NCBI GenBank assembly: GCA_948470475.1
Contig: OX419337.1
Location: 29,712,872 to 29,776,871, forward strand
Source: Galaxea fascicularis
Lineage: Eukaryota; Cnidaria; Anthozoa; Scleractinia; Euphylliidae
Length of the DNA stretch: 64,000 nucleotides
Direction of reading: 5' to 3'
Under the pieces are notes generated by a model. The model saw nothing but the letters and a program-made list of their open reading frames with translations. It did not search any database and had not been told where the DNA came from. This document shows positions 1 to 10,700 of this stretch, piece by piece (the first letter of the stretch is position 1; each line of letters begins with the position of its first letter). The position numbers and the translations under genes are program-made.

Positions 1-98
1 AAACTTGATTGTTTGTAGGGACCATAAAGTTTTCCTAGGAATGCCCTCGTTGTTGAGCCTCTCCCTAAGTCTGTTAATTAGTATATCGCTTGGATAGT

Positions 99-419
99 AA
101 TGGACCACTTTGAAGATGTCACGCAAAATGAAAATTTTTCGTATTTTTCATACAAACAAAAAAGCAGCCTCCATAGATAGTTATAGATGGATTTATCATG
201 CCAAATGAAATGTATGGCAGGGGGCAAGCGGTTGCCCCCTCTCATACATTTCTGTGTAAAACTTATCAAGTTTGGTGTCTCATATTTCTACTACTTTGCG
301 ACGGATTCTAAGTTAATCTCGCATATTTACTAAAATTGGCGTGATAAATCGATCTTTTTGTTTGCATGAGGGATACGAAAAAATTGTTATTTTGCGTGAC
401 ATCTTCAAAGTGGTCCATT
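99..419. mobile_element. Foldback MITE with terminal inverted repeats
   Basis: The ends are inverted copies of one another: AATGGACCACTTTGAAG begins at 99 and its complement ends at 419. The similarity continues inwards for about 60 bp on each side, through the GATGTCACGCAAAAT motif and an A/T-rich stretch. The 321-bp unit has no credible coding frame. This is the structure of a non-autonomous DNA transposon. I could not assign a superfamily or a clear target duplication. Confidence 0.7.
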
Positions 420-2124
420 TAATTGACATCAAACGGCTCTACAAGCCTTGACCACATGGGGCAGAAATACTCTTTGGTTTTGAACACCACAGCAGAAATC
501 GAGTGCGACCATTCTTGCTCAAACATAGATCGTGATCATACAAGCAAGCATAACACAAACAGTTGTCCGTAAAACGTTGTTTGATCAGTCTTTGCAAGTC
601 TTCGGAATAACTGTTTATATTGTCATGCGGGTGAGAAACAGATTAAACTCGTGAATTGGCTCAACAAAGTAGCTTCATCTGTGGTTGGTTACAACGAGCT
701 TCTTTGAGCAATAAGCAGCGAATACATTTATAATATCTAGTGTAGTCCCGCACACACGCACACGCGAGAAAAACAAAAACTTCCCACTGCAATTCGACTC
801 GACATTGTTTTTACAAGCATGTCCTCCATTTTGTCATTCGTATTGCCTACGGTAGCCCCGGGAAGGTAGGGGGAGGGGCGTACTATGGACTTCAAGTGAC
901 GGGGATCAGTGATCGAATGGGGCAAAATTCGAAACCCCAAAAGATCCCTAGTGCTTCCAACAAAACCTCAAAAAATCTCTGGACCAAAAGTAATCCCACA
1001 AAAATTCCATGCCAAATCTTCGAACCTTTAAAATTTCCAGAAGGGGTTGTACTTTTTCCGCAGAACTACGCGGCCGGGATACGCGGACACCACCACGAAT
1101 CTTCAGATTGTTTTGAATACAGTACAGTACCCCCAAAAAATCCTTACTTAAATAAAGTCACAAGAAATTACTTTCCACATTTCCCTAAAAAAAAAAGAAG
1201 AAAATATCGGAATCCGCGATAATCATGTTCAAACCCAACAAAAAAATTCCTTCGACCAACCTCGTCACTTGAAATCCGGAGCACCCCCCCCCGCCCTCTA
1301 GCTACGGCAGCGATCGCCTAGTCCCTTTAAGTGCACCTAACCTTAAGATATTTGCATCTGTTCGAAACGCGTTATGCCTTTTTCCTTTTCTTTTGTTTCA
1401 CCAAATCTTGACTTTGTATAAACTGTAAAAATTACGAAATCTAGCTTCCATATGTCACACGACATAGCTAGTGAAAGGCGTGTGTTGTGTGTATATTCGT
1501 GATTTGACGTCACAAAGTGATACGCATTGCGGTAAGTAAACATGGATACAAAGCAGCCTGTTGTGACGTTAATTCAGGCACAGATACTTGCCACTCACTA
1601 GCTCGGTCGTGCTCTATTAGTTGAAATAATTAAACGGAATGTCACGATAAGAATAGGCCATCCACTTGCTTTCCGAGCTGAGCCTTAAGAGAGCCTAAAC
1701 TTTTAACGTAACGATAAAAGACTAAAAAAGATCGAGTGTCGTTAAACCAAACCAAAGGAAGGGGCGCAATAGGCAAATCACAACACCAAGCAAAGGGCCT
1801 TTTGCAACAGTTGGTCACGTGGCCATTTTTGGTAAAACTTGAAGTAATAGCTATACGGTTAGTAGCCCACTTTGGGAAAAAGTAGGGGCCTGGGAAGGAG
1901 TTTTTAAAATATGGTAACCCAGCCGACTTTGAGCCCGTTCATTTGAATGAGAGATGAACAGAAGGCCTACGAAAACTGTGAAAAATAGAGACTTTGTATG
2001 GAATGGGGGGACGTACTTCCTGAAAGAAACATCTGTAAGGGATTTTTTGATTTTTAAAATTACGTTAACGGGTGGCTTTTGATCCAAACATACTCAAACT
2101 TGCTACAACTATAAACTGTTAGAT
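420..2124. other. Intergenic, no gene seen
   Basis: No open frame here has a convincing splice context or protein-like composition. A GACGTCAC-containing stretch near 1500-1570, with a CTCGGTCGTG motif near 1600, resembles the inner part of the foldback element at 35892-36283 and may be a decayed relative. Nothing else could be named. Confidence 0.5.
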
Positions 2125-2132
2125 GACCTTTC

Positions 2133-2591
2133 AGGGGCACCCAGCGAGAAACTTCGATGAAATATCTATTCGGGAGAGTCTACCCGTTCTAAGACTTTCG
2201 GATAATGCACTGCCAAAAAGCTACCGATTTCTTAACTCAAACATCACTTAAAATACTCGTAACCAGGAAAACCTGGGGGGAAATAGTCCCTTAGATTTTC
2301 GGAAGGGATATTTTTGCAATTTTTGGCTCTTGAAAAGGTCGCCTAGCATCTTCGAGTAAGCAAATAGTTCGCAGAGAAGTTCTTCGAAGGAAACATTCGG
2401 CTAGTAATTTCTGAAACAAAGATTTCATTCTCTAGCATTTTCTGGCACTTCAATTTGCAGCTAAGAAATCCAAACATATCAAATTTTTCTAGCTGATTAA
2501 AACAACTCTTCAAACAGTCTTTAAACGTTACAAGGAGCTTAGAAATATCTCTCAAAGGTTTTTCAGCTTAATTTGCTCGTAGGGTGCCCCT
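2133..2591. mobile_element. Non-autonomous DNA transposon, 8-bp TSD (copy 1)
   Basis: The termini are AGGGGCACCC and its complement GGGTGCCCCT, with similarity continuing to about 15 bp. The flanks GACCTTTC at 2125-2132 and 2592-2599 are identical, giving an 8-bp target site duplication; the match can be stretched to 10 bp because the end bases are ambiguous. Internal sequence around 2285-2375 aligns with that around 3990-4075 of the second copy at 3764-4274. An 8-bp duplication with short G-rich termini fits the hAT or P superfamilies. No transposase is encoded. Confidence 0.8.
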
Positions 2592-3763
2592 GACCTTTCA
2601 CGACGCGAGAACCATTCAGTTCAATTTGATTGGTTTTCAATAAAGTTTGGATTCGTTCCAGGCTCTTGCTCTTTTCAAAAGTGGGCTGTCATACATGTCC
2701 AATACACCGACATAATGAGATTCGTGGTACTTCACAATAGACGGCACAAAGTGCCACAAAGTGTCCCGTTCTTCATGCGTGACAAAACTGTTACTGTTTA
2801 GTTACGAATTAGGGTTAGGGGGCACTTTGTGATGTCTATCACAAAGTATCATGAATCTCGTTTTGTCGGTGTGTTGAACAACCCTCGTCACTGTTGCACA
2901 ACGGTGACATTTTATTTGGTACCTATCACCCCTACGCAGTGATAGTGAATTCTGATAATTCATGTGTGCCGAAGACGTTTCGCGAAAAAAAAATTAGTGG
3001 AATTGGTTGAATCCTCGATTTTTTTTTTGCCCTGCCAATGTCTCGAAATTACCGCCGACAACGCCCCCATTTTGTTTCACGACCGAGTTATGGCGAAAAT
3101 GGGTTCAGCGCTTCTGTGACGTCAATCCGAGAACGGAAGGTCAGCTGCGGTTACAAAATCTCAGTTGGAAGTTCAATAATTCTAACTGTAAGGGCAAATA
3201 AGAGAAAGTTTTAACTGGTAACTAATTTTAGTCACAGTATTATAACCTTTTTACCTAAGAGAAGATTTAATGTTTTACAAAACGAACGAGCCAAAATATA
3301 TGGGTTGTTCCTCATGACCATCGACATTTCTGACAACAATGCATTTTAATAAGCACTGTTATGTAATGAAAACAGCAAATTCAAACGCGTCCGTTTAGTG
3401 AAAAGATCTTCTCTTAAAAATCCGTTTATCGTGCAACTATTCGACCAAAACACATGCACAACGGGCAACTGTGAGCATAACGCAAAGTAGTCCAGAACGT
3501 AATGGCAGCCATAATTAATAATTGTTCTTCGGTATGTGCCTTGAGAAAAACCTAGTGAATATAACTATCGTTTGCATTTTCCGGCTTTCATAAGCCCTAC
3601 AGTCGACTGACGTGCGCAACTAAAACGTTTCAAGTGGAATCAAAATATATATTTTAAGTGGTCATGACAATTCACTGATCAATAGGCGACAAGGAAAATT
3701 CGAGTAACTTTGAATTCATTTGATTTATAATGGTGCCACTCAAATTTCATGAGCAGTAAAATC

Positions 3764-4274
3764 AGGAGCACCCAACGACAAGTCTCGTTGCCAGGGTCTT
3801 CTCCTTCCCGTCCCCTGAAGTGAGAGAGGACGGCAAGGAGAGGGCCCTGGAAACGAGGTTGTCGTTAGATATCTGTTCGGTGGAGGGTAGTTCGAGTTAG
3901 GTCTTCGGCGTCGATCAAAGAGCGCACTCGGATTTTCGTTTAATACTGCAACGTGGCCTGAAAGATTCACAATGGAGAAATAATAACCCCTGACGTTTTC
4001 AGAAGGGTCATATTTGCTGTTTTTGGCAGTCAAAAGCGTCAGCTAGCATTTTCGGAAAGTACATAGTTCCTTACACACCTGCCTTTTACAGTATTCGGTT
4101 GATTTAGCTCGTTGAGTTATCACGAAGCTCTTTGGAACCGATAATTTCATTGGCCCCACATGCATAGCACGAAGCTCTATTGTATCAGGGATAGGGTCCA
4201 TGTTTATTGTTCTCTCAACCAATCTTGTGAGACGTTCCGAGAGCTTCGTGGAGGCCCGGCTCGTTGGGTGCCCT
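3764..4274. mobile_element. Non-autonomous DNA transposon, 8-bp TSD (copy 2)
   Basis: The termini are AGGAGCACCCAACGA and, complemented at the right end, AGGGCACCCAACGA. The flanks GTAAAATC (3756-3763) and GTAAAATG (4275-4282) match at 7 of 8 bases, as expected for a slightly decayed 8-bp target duplication. The interior shares a TAGCATTTTCGGAAAGTACATAG-like block with the copy at 2133-2591. It lies inside the larger 2919-5812 element and so inserted after it. It is non-coding. Confidence 0.75.
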
Positions 4275-5039
4275 GTAAAATGTATCCAAATGGACATTAG
4301 ATTTACATCGGGTATAAGTGTTTCTCGTCCTGCGGGAAGTTGTGTTCGCTTTAGAAAATCGGACCAACTTTACATGAATAGCCTCAAATTTAACTACAAT
4401 AAGCTATTATGCGCGCGCAATTTTATTTTGTGTGCGTGCGTTATTTATCTATTTAATTTACGTGTGCATTTAGTTCGTTAAATAACGTCTTCATTTCACT
4501 TTGTGTTATTTTCCTTACTTATATGTGTTGTCCGTGACTGTGCTCACATTGTGGGGGGCTCCTCCTAAAATGTTCTGCAGTTGGTATAGGATTTAATGGA
4601 GCCGAAACCAATTGTGGAATTAAACACATTTTAGGCATCCTACTGATGACAGTTGCGGAACGTAGATATATATTTTGGCAACTACTACAATTTGCAGTCT
4701 GTCCACTTTGAATGTTTATGTAATTTTGTCTTGCCGTTGAATTCGTTAAAAAATTTCCATTATCTGATAAACGATAACTGGTAGCTCAGTCAATCCTACA
4801 ATCACGCAATTCGCTTTGGCTGTCTCGCCTTCCGTTGTCTAATGTCACATCTACCATTCTCTTATTAACAGACCCGTCCCCTTATTATAGCCAAACAATA
4901 CTGATATTCGTTATTACAGTCCGATGAGTGTCGTTTTTTTTTGCCCTAACAATTGTTCTCTAGAAAAAAAAAATTGTTCTCACATTGCTGCAGGAATCCC
5001 AAAACACGGTATTGTTTACGAACGATGTTCTTTGAATGG

Positions 5040-5270
5040 GCCATCTTACAGTTATGTGTTCGGTGACCTGGCCTTTGAGTAGAAGCGAGGCTGGAGTTGA
5101 CCTTGTTTTTGATACAAACCTCACTGCTTTTCCAATGTTACTCATGTTGTTGTTATGCTAACTAGTCTGCATTTACATGAGAAAGACAGAGAAGTTTGTA
5201 TCAAAACAAGGTCACCCCAAGCCTCGCTTCTATTCAAAGGCCAGGTTACTCAACATACAACTGTAAAATG
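5040..5270. mobile_element. Foldback element, ~80-bp arms
   Basis: Arms at about 5040-5122 and 5190-5270 are imperfect inverted copies. They share the blocks GGCCTTTGAGTAGAAGCGAGG and TTTTGATACAAAC with their complements. The spacer is about 65 bp. The element is nested in the 2919-5812 unit and is non-coding. Confidence 0.7.
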
Positions 5271-5812
5271 GACTAGTGAGCTTTTGCTAACCAGCGCGAA
5301 CACAGAGCTAAGAAGCGCAGTAGATATTACTTAGAAACGAAGTTAATCTTTTCTCATTCTTCTCTTCCTCATATCTTGCTGTCCATACCTTGTATGGAAC
5401 AAGCTTGTTTGCAAAGAGATCCTAGAGCTCCGCACTGTCGCTAGAGGCGGTCTTTTGTGTGCGTTGCCGATTCTACTTGATTTCCATTGCAGGAATTGCT
5501 ATTTAACACCGACTCTAAGAGCGAGGAGGACATGATTCTAGCACGATGTTGAAAAATCTTAGGCTTTTCAGCTGCGATACGTGCTCCGACGCTGCTAAGA
5601 TATGCTCGCAATCGTTCAATCCTTCCCGAGTTGACGTCACAACCTAACTGGACCCAGACTCCTTTTACTCTGGTTTGCAACAAATCGATGAGACTTCGGC
5701 TGAGCATAAAGGATTGAGGATTCAAACAAATCTAATCATTTTGATTCGCAAAACGTCTTCGGCAGACATAGATTATCAGAGTTTACTATCACTGCGTAGG
5801 AGTGATAGGCAC

Positions 5813-6876
5813 TTTGAGGTTTGAATAGGTAAGAAAATAGAAGGATTTGTCAAGAGGTGAGAAAGCGCTTGCCATCCAAATATGTTTTCCAGTCGAACCT
5901 GTATTACGCGGTCAGTTGTTAAAGTCCTGAAAATTGATTCCCTTAATTTCTGTAATTTTGACCTCTATTAAGTGGTCACGGTCACCCTTTACTAGGTCCC
6001 AACGACCTGTATCTATTATCTTGACCTGTATTAAACGGTCACTTTGTAATGAAAATCATTCAAATGTGATTCCAAATAGCCTGCCAGGTAATGGAATTGA
6101 ACCGTGATCATTTTCACGAATCATTTAATCGGCACAAATTGACGTTTCTAAACTAATGACGAATATAACATAAAATGGCATCCTCTTTGTTTTCGTGTAT
6201 TCTGCGCAACCGGTCTACAGATTCGACTGTAATTCCTTCAGCAAAAAAGGGGGCTGCTACATCTCTGCAGCGAAGAGAAAGCACGTTTAAAAATAAATGA
6301 GAGGGGAAAATATTAGTGCAATGATCCGCAAGGGAGAGATTACGGAATCTGAAAACTCGAAAATTTACAGGGATTTGTATGAAAAACCACTGCAGCGTCA
6401 CTTGATGGCAAGGATTGTATTTCCCGTACGAATCCTTCTAATTTCAAACGGACATATACGTCCTCCCTTTTTAGGTATAATCCTGGACATTTCTTCACTA
6501 CCTGATTTCTATTTCGTCTTTCTATTCCTCATAGATTATCTCTCTAATGTGTACTACGATCGTGTTTATGAAAAGTTGATCACGTGACTAACTGTTGCAT
6601 GCAGCCTTTCTCATGCAGCCGGCGCAAGTGCGGGGAAATGCGCCCGCAAGTCGTAGTTTGCTTCTCATTGGTGGAGAAGGTGGGACTACTTCAACTGACC
6701 AATCACAGAGCGATGTAACGAAAAACCAAAGCAAACGTGAATTCCTTTCTACAGTCAATTTACTGAACACAAACAAGTAAGAACAGCCAATACACACCAC
6801 ACCGGATGGCTGTGTTAGCCAACACACACACAAACGGCTGTAAGAAACACACAAAGAAAGAGTACATACACGTTAT
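5813..6876. other. Intergenic, no gene seen
   Basis: Short open frames in this stretch overlap each other on opposite strands and show no domain or splice signals. I see no structured repeat and no RNA gene. Confidence 0.4.
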
Positions 6877-7160
6877 GCAACGCTTTTCGAGTAATTTACT
6901 GTGGAATATCCCACGAGTTGCTTGTATTTTCTTGCAAGTGACTCGTGGGATATTCTATGGTATGCTACGAGAAAGCGTTGCACAACTATTTTATACCATG
7001 CCATAGAAAATACAGTGACAATCGCAACGCTCGATGGGAAGGTTGGGTGTGATACCGTTGAATTGCACTGATCGATGGAAGATTCGTTGGGATTTCCAAG
7101 GAATATACAACTGCTTTCCTGCATTCTACTTGGCTGTATTTTCTAAGGCATGGTATAAAA
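6877..7160. mobile_element. Two adjacent decayed foldback elements
   Basis: The first pair spans 6877-6981: GCAACGCTTTTCGAGTAAT and CCCACGAGT face their complements ACTCGTGGG and AGAAAGCGTTGC. The second begins within 10 bp: TTTTATACCATGCCATAG near 6990 faces its near-complement near 7141-7158, with AAAATACAG on both inner sides. They are MITE relics without coding capacity, just downstream of the 3' end of the minus-strand gene that ends at 7427. Confidence 0.55.
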
Positions 7161-7274
7161 GTTGATACCAAGGTGTGTAAAGTGTATCTATGTATATTGA
7201 TGAGTTTCACGTGCAAACCATACCTGAAACAGACGAGGCTATTTCGTTTGCTGTGAGTCAAGAAACGCAACAGA

Positions 7275-7330
7275 AACAACAAACAAACAAACAAACAAAA
7301 CAAAACAACAACAACAACAACAACAACAAA
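7275..7330. repeat. Simple repeat (CAAA)n then (CAA)n
   Basis: The stretch contains ACAAACAAACAAACAAA followed by tandem CAA units. It lies about 100 bp beyond the stop codon of the minus-strand repeat-protein gene, so it may fall in that gene's 3' UTR or just past it. Confidence 0.9.
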
Positions 7331-7426
7331 GTAATGTAAAACATGAATAAGCTCAAGCGAGTAAAGGATACCGCGTAATACTGCATGTTAAAAGAGGCCG
7401 ACCCAGTTATCATGTGTACATGCGAA

Positions 7427-7740
7427 TTACTTGTAGCCATTCTTTGACAGCTTGCGTGACGAAGCACAATCGTCCGAAACGATACTACCGGTGTCACGCG
7501 TCACGGAATCCTCAGACTTTTCCTCCGACACATCGCCTGAAGCTCCGTTCTTGGATGCTCGTTGTTTCTGGCGTTGCTGTTCTTCCAGCTGCATATTTAA
7601 ATTCTGCAACGACGCGACCATGCTTTCCGCCATTAGTGAACATGAGCTTTTGTTTTCGTCTTCTTTCGATTTCTTCTGCTTTCGTGCCTGTCCTCGGTTC
7701 TCCTTTCCAGACCCCTTTCCTGGGGCATAAGCGCTGGCAC
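7427..7740 (-). CDS. Exon B (terminal coding exon) of the repeat-protein gene
   Basis: The acceptor CTTTTCAG precedes position 7740 and the stop codon is at 7427-7429. The 103 residues are highly charged, with a Lys-rich stretch followed by one more repeat copy (LMAESMVASLQNLNMQLEE) and a Q/R-rich predicted helix. The last ~35 residues are Ser/Asp/Glu-rich. Phase 1 matches the donor at 10837, giving a 3,097-bp intron. An extra cassette exon in that intron is possible but was not demonstrated. No AATAAA is obvious downstream on this strand. Confidence 0.75.
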
Positions 7741-10700
7741 CTGAAAAGAGTGAGCAAATTAGGCCTGGTTCCGACTCGGCAGTCCTCATGCGCGATTTAA
7801 CCAAACACTAGTGGCCGTAATGGCCTTCATTCGGGCTTTTCGAGTGGCAAATGGATGTTGTGGATGATTTCCGCACAGCCTGATATATAAAATAATACAT
7901 GTATTTTATTCGATTCGTTAAAACATTGGGCTGCCTGTGTGAGTGTGCGCCAACGGAAATAAACACGACAGGACCGTGGGAACACAAACAATCTTAGTTT
8001 TCTGCTTTTCTGTGACAGACGTTTTAGCTTTTTCACTGGTATCCTACTGGGCTCGCGATCACAACGTCTTGATAGCACATGGCATTCACGGTTGTCGTTA
8101 AAATACACAAACTTAGCATAACGAGATCTGAATTCCTTTCTATATCTTATTTTCACTAAGGCATCACGTTGATCATGTACAGACAACTGCATTGCCATCT
8201 CAAATACCTCGCATTTTTCAAGTACATCCGACATTTGAGTTGATAAAACTGATAAACTTAACACATTCATGTAGAACACGCGAAGGTACAAGATTACACA
8301 TAAAACTAACACATTACACAGACTTCATACAACTGATAATCCACAATCTAAAGTATACAAAAGAAATGAAATACTGGTGACAATAGCCATAAAAGTAAAA
8401 ACGTGATGCGTGGGTTCTTCATCACCCAACATGGCCACTTTCCCGTTGCTGTTGTTACTACTGCTGTTCGTCTTTGTACCTCTAATCTCATCATCAACGG
8501 GTATCTTGTATTCGCCAGCATCTAAACTGTTCTTGTTAAAGTTTCCACTCAAGTTCGTCAAGGAACATTTGTCATTGGTAGTCAAAGTTTGTGCACTCTT
8601 TGTACTCATTGATAGCTCATTCAGCTCATTTGATCTCATAATATTTCGCACATTTGCTTCGAGTTCGCGGAACGACCCGTTTCGAAATGTACGCTCACCA
8701 TCATCATTTAGTGTGGGTCTGCCGCGAACGGCGTGTGCGTTTGTAAGTGGTTTGAGCGTATTGGATATGACACCGTTTGCCAACGCTGTAGACATGTCAA
8801 CTTTTTTTGAAAATCCGTCGAGGAATCCACAGTTGCTCTGTGCCTTGCTTTTCAACAGACAAGACAAGCGTAAACAAAACGTAAACAGGCCTAGGTTTTT
8901 TACCGGGTTTTACAGGTTCATCGTTAGCGCCTGCGCAAATACGCCGGAAATGAGGTTTCTGGAAAACAACGAAAAAAAGAAAAACGGACGACAGATTTAG
9001 ACTCGGGCCTTCCACAGGAAGCCCGAGTAACAAGACGTACACAAGAAGCAATGCGACACAAGCAATGTCGAATGTACCTAAACATTGCGATGTATCAGAG
9101 AGCAATGCAATGATCTGTGCATAATCAACATGATGCCTTAGTGAAAATAAAACATAGAAAGCCGAATTCAGATCCATTCGCCACTTGGAAACCCGAGTGA
9201 AGGCCAATATGGCTTCTGCCAGTTTATGTTAAACTTAAATTACTTTACACGTTTGATCGCGGTTTACACGGGTAGTGTCCAATACTTTGTTGCTCAGTTA
9301 CAGCTCTATGATGCGACTTGCCGTGCGCATCTTGAGATAACGCTTTCCTCAATTCAAAACTGTCGAGAAAATAATCCAGGTACGAGATCGAGTATGAGTA
9401 CGAGCACGAGTACAAGAAGGACTTCAAACCAGTCACCCCACCCAAATCCCATTCTCTTTCTTATTGCTTAGTAGCAGATAAGGAGATTGTTGGCGCAGTG
9501 GTGAGAGCACTCGTCTCCCACCAATGTGGCCCAGGTTCGATTCCTGGACTCGACGTCATATGTGGGTTGAGCTTGTTGTTGGTTCTCTACTCTGCTCCGA
9601 GAGGTTTTTCTCCGGGTACTCCGGTTTTCCCCTCTCCCCAAAAACCAACACTTCCAAATTCCAGGACCTCCCTGAAAACCACTTCATGGTGAGTGGAGCT
9701 TCCTGGGTAAATATCATTGATTTATTTTTTATTGATTGCTTGATTGATTTATTGTAGAAACCAGATTGATGCCACAGGTGGTTATTTGAGGCATGCGGAC
9801 TACATTTGAAGAATTGTACTCGTACTCAAAGCTAAAGCTTCCTAAATTTTCTTCCCTCCAAAGGACTCACAAGAACAGAACTTCACAAAATCCTAAAAAT
9901 TGGGCTTGGCGGAAACATCATAAAATTAGTTACATCAGTTAATATCCCCGATTCGTGACAATAGAGAGATAAGGCACCACCTTTACGGCAAACGGCAAAC
10001 AAGTGCTTGCCGTTTGCCGTCGGTGATCATTGTTTATTGTGTTTAAGCTTCGCGTATACAGCAAATGGACTGGAAACAGCGCGCCAAGCCATCCAGCAAA
10101 AGTCGGCAAAATCATCTTCAAAATTTTCAGACCGTCTTCTCTCTGTAATAAATGCGTTTAACTCACACCCATCAATGCGCTCATGTACAACAAGGTATAA
10201 CACAACGTTATATTAAAGCATACGATCGCTAATGCATCCGACAACGAGTAAAAAAAAAAAAACAGTTTTTACTCAAGTTTGACATGACTGTGAAAACAGA
10301 CCTCTTCACCGTGAAGAGGTTTGTTTTCACAGTCATGTCGTTTTCAACGTGACGTTGAAAACGACAGACGGCAAACGGCAAACGTGACAAATGATCATCG
10401 CAGCCGTTTGCCGTAAACGTGGTGCTTAATCTCTCAGTCTCTAATAATCCAAACAAAGCAACTTAACTTAATATATTTTTGTTTTGGATGTTACAGTGGG
10501 CAGTTGGCTCTCCAGCATGGCAGTTTTTGTACAATGTGATCGTAAACTGCAAAGGGTCTATTTTTCCACCTTTTTGGGGATGTTTCTCTCTGACACAAGG
10601 TTGGGGAGTAAGACTAGCTAGGCTGGCGCAACGAACATCTGTAAAAATTAACACGTTCACCGTCAGTATTCCAACAGTATAGCGCCGCTTGTGATACAAA

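Larger units (their letters stand above)
2919..5812. mobile_element. ~2.9 kb element with long terminal inverted repeats, containing nested insertions
   Basis: The left end reads ACCTATCACCCCTACGCAG. The right end, complemented, reads GCCTATCACTCCTACGCAG. Similarity then runs inwards through GCCGAAGACGTTT and TTGAATCCTC to a shared TGTGACGTCAA motif, about 220 bp per arm. The interior holds a second 8-bp-TSD MITE (3764-4274) and a foldback at 5040-5270, so this is an older element carrying later insertions. No transposase frame is seen. The outer end, AAGTGCCTATCAC, resembles the terminus of the foldback at 35892-36283 and suggests one superfamily. Confidence 0.6.

Noticed and set aside
7827..8312. 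161-codon minus-strand frame in the intron of the repeat-protein gene
   Set aside because: No recognisable motif and no convincing in-phase splice sites, and it lies within an inverted-repeat-bounded segment. Kept only as part of that finding.
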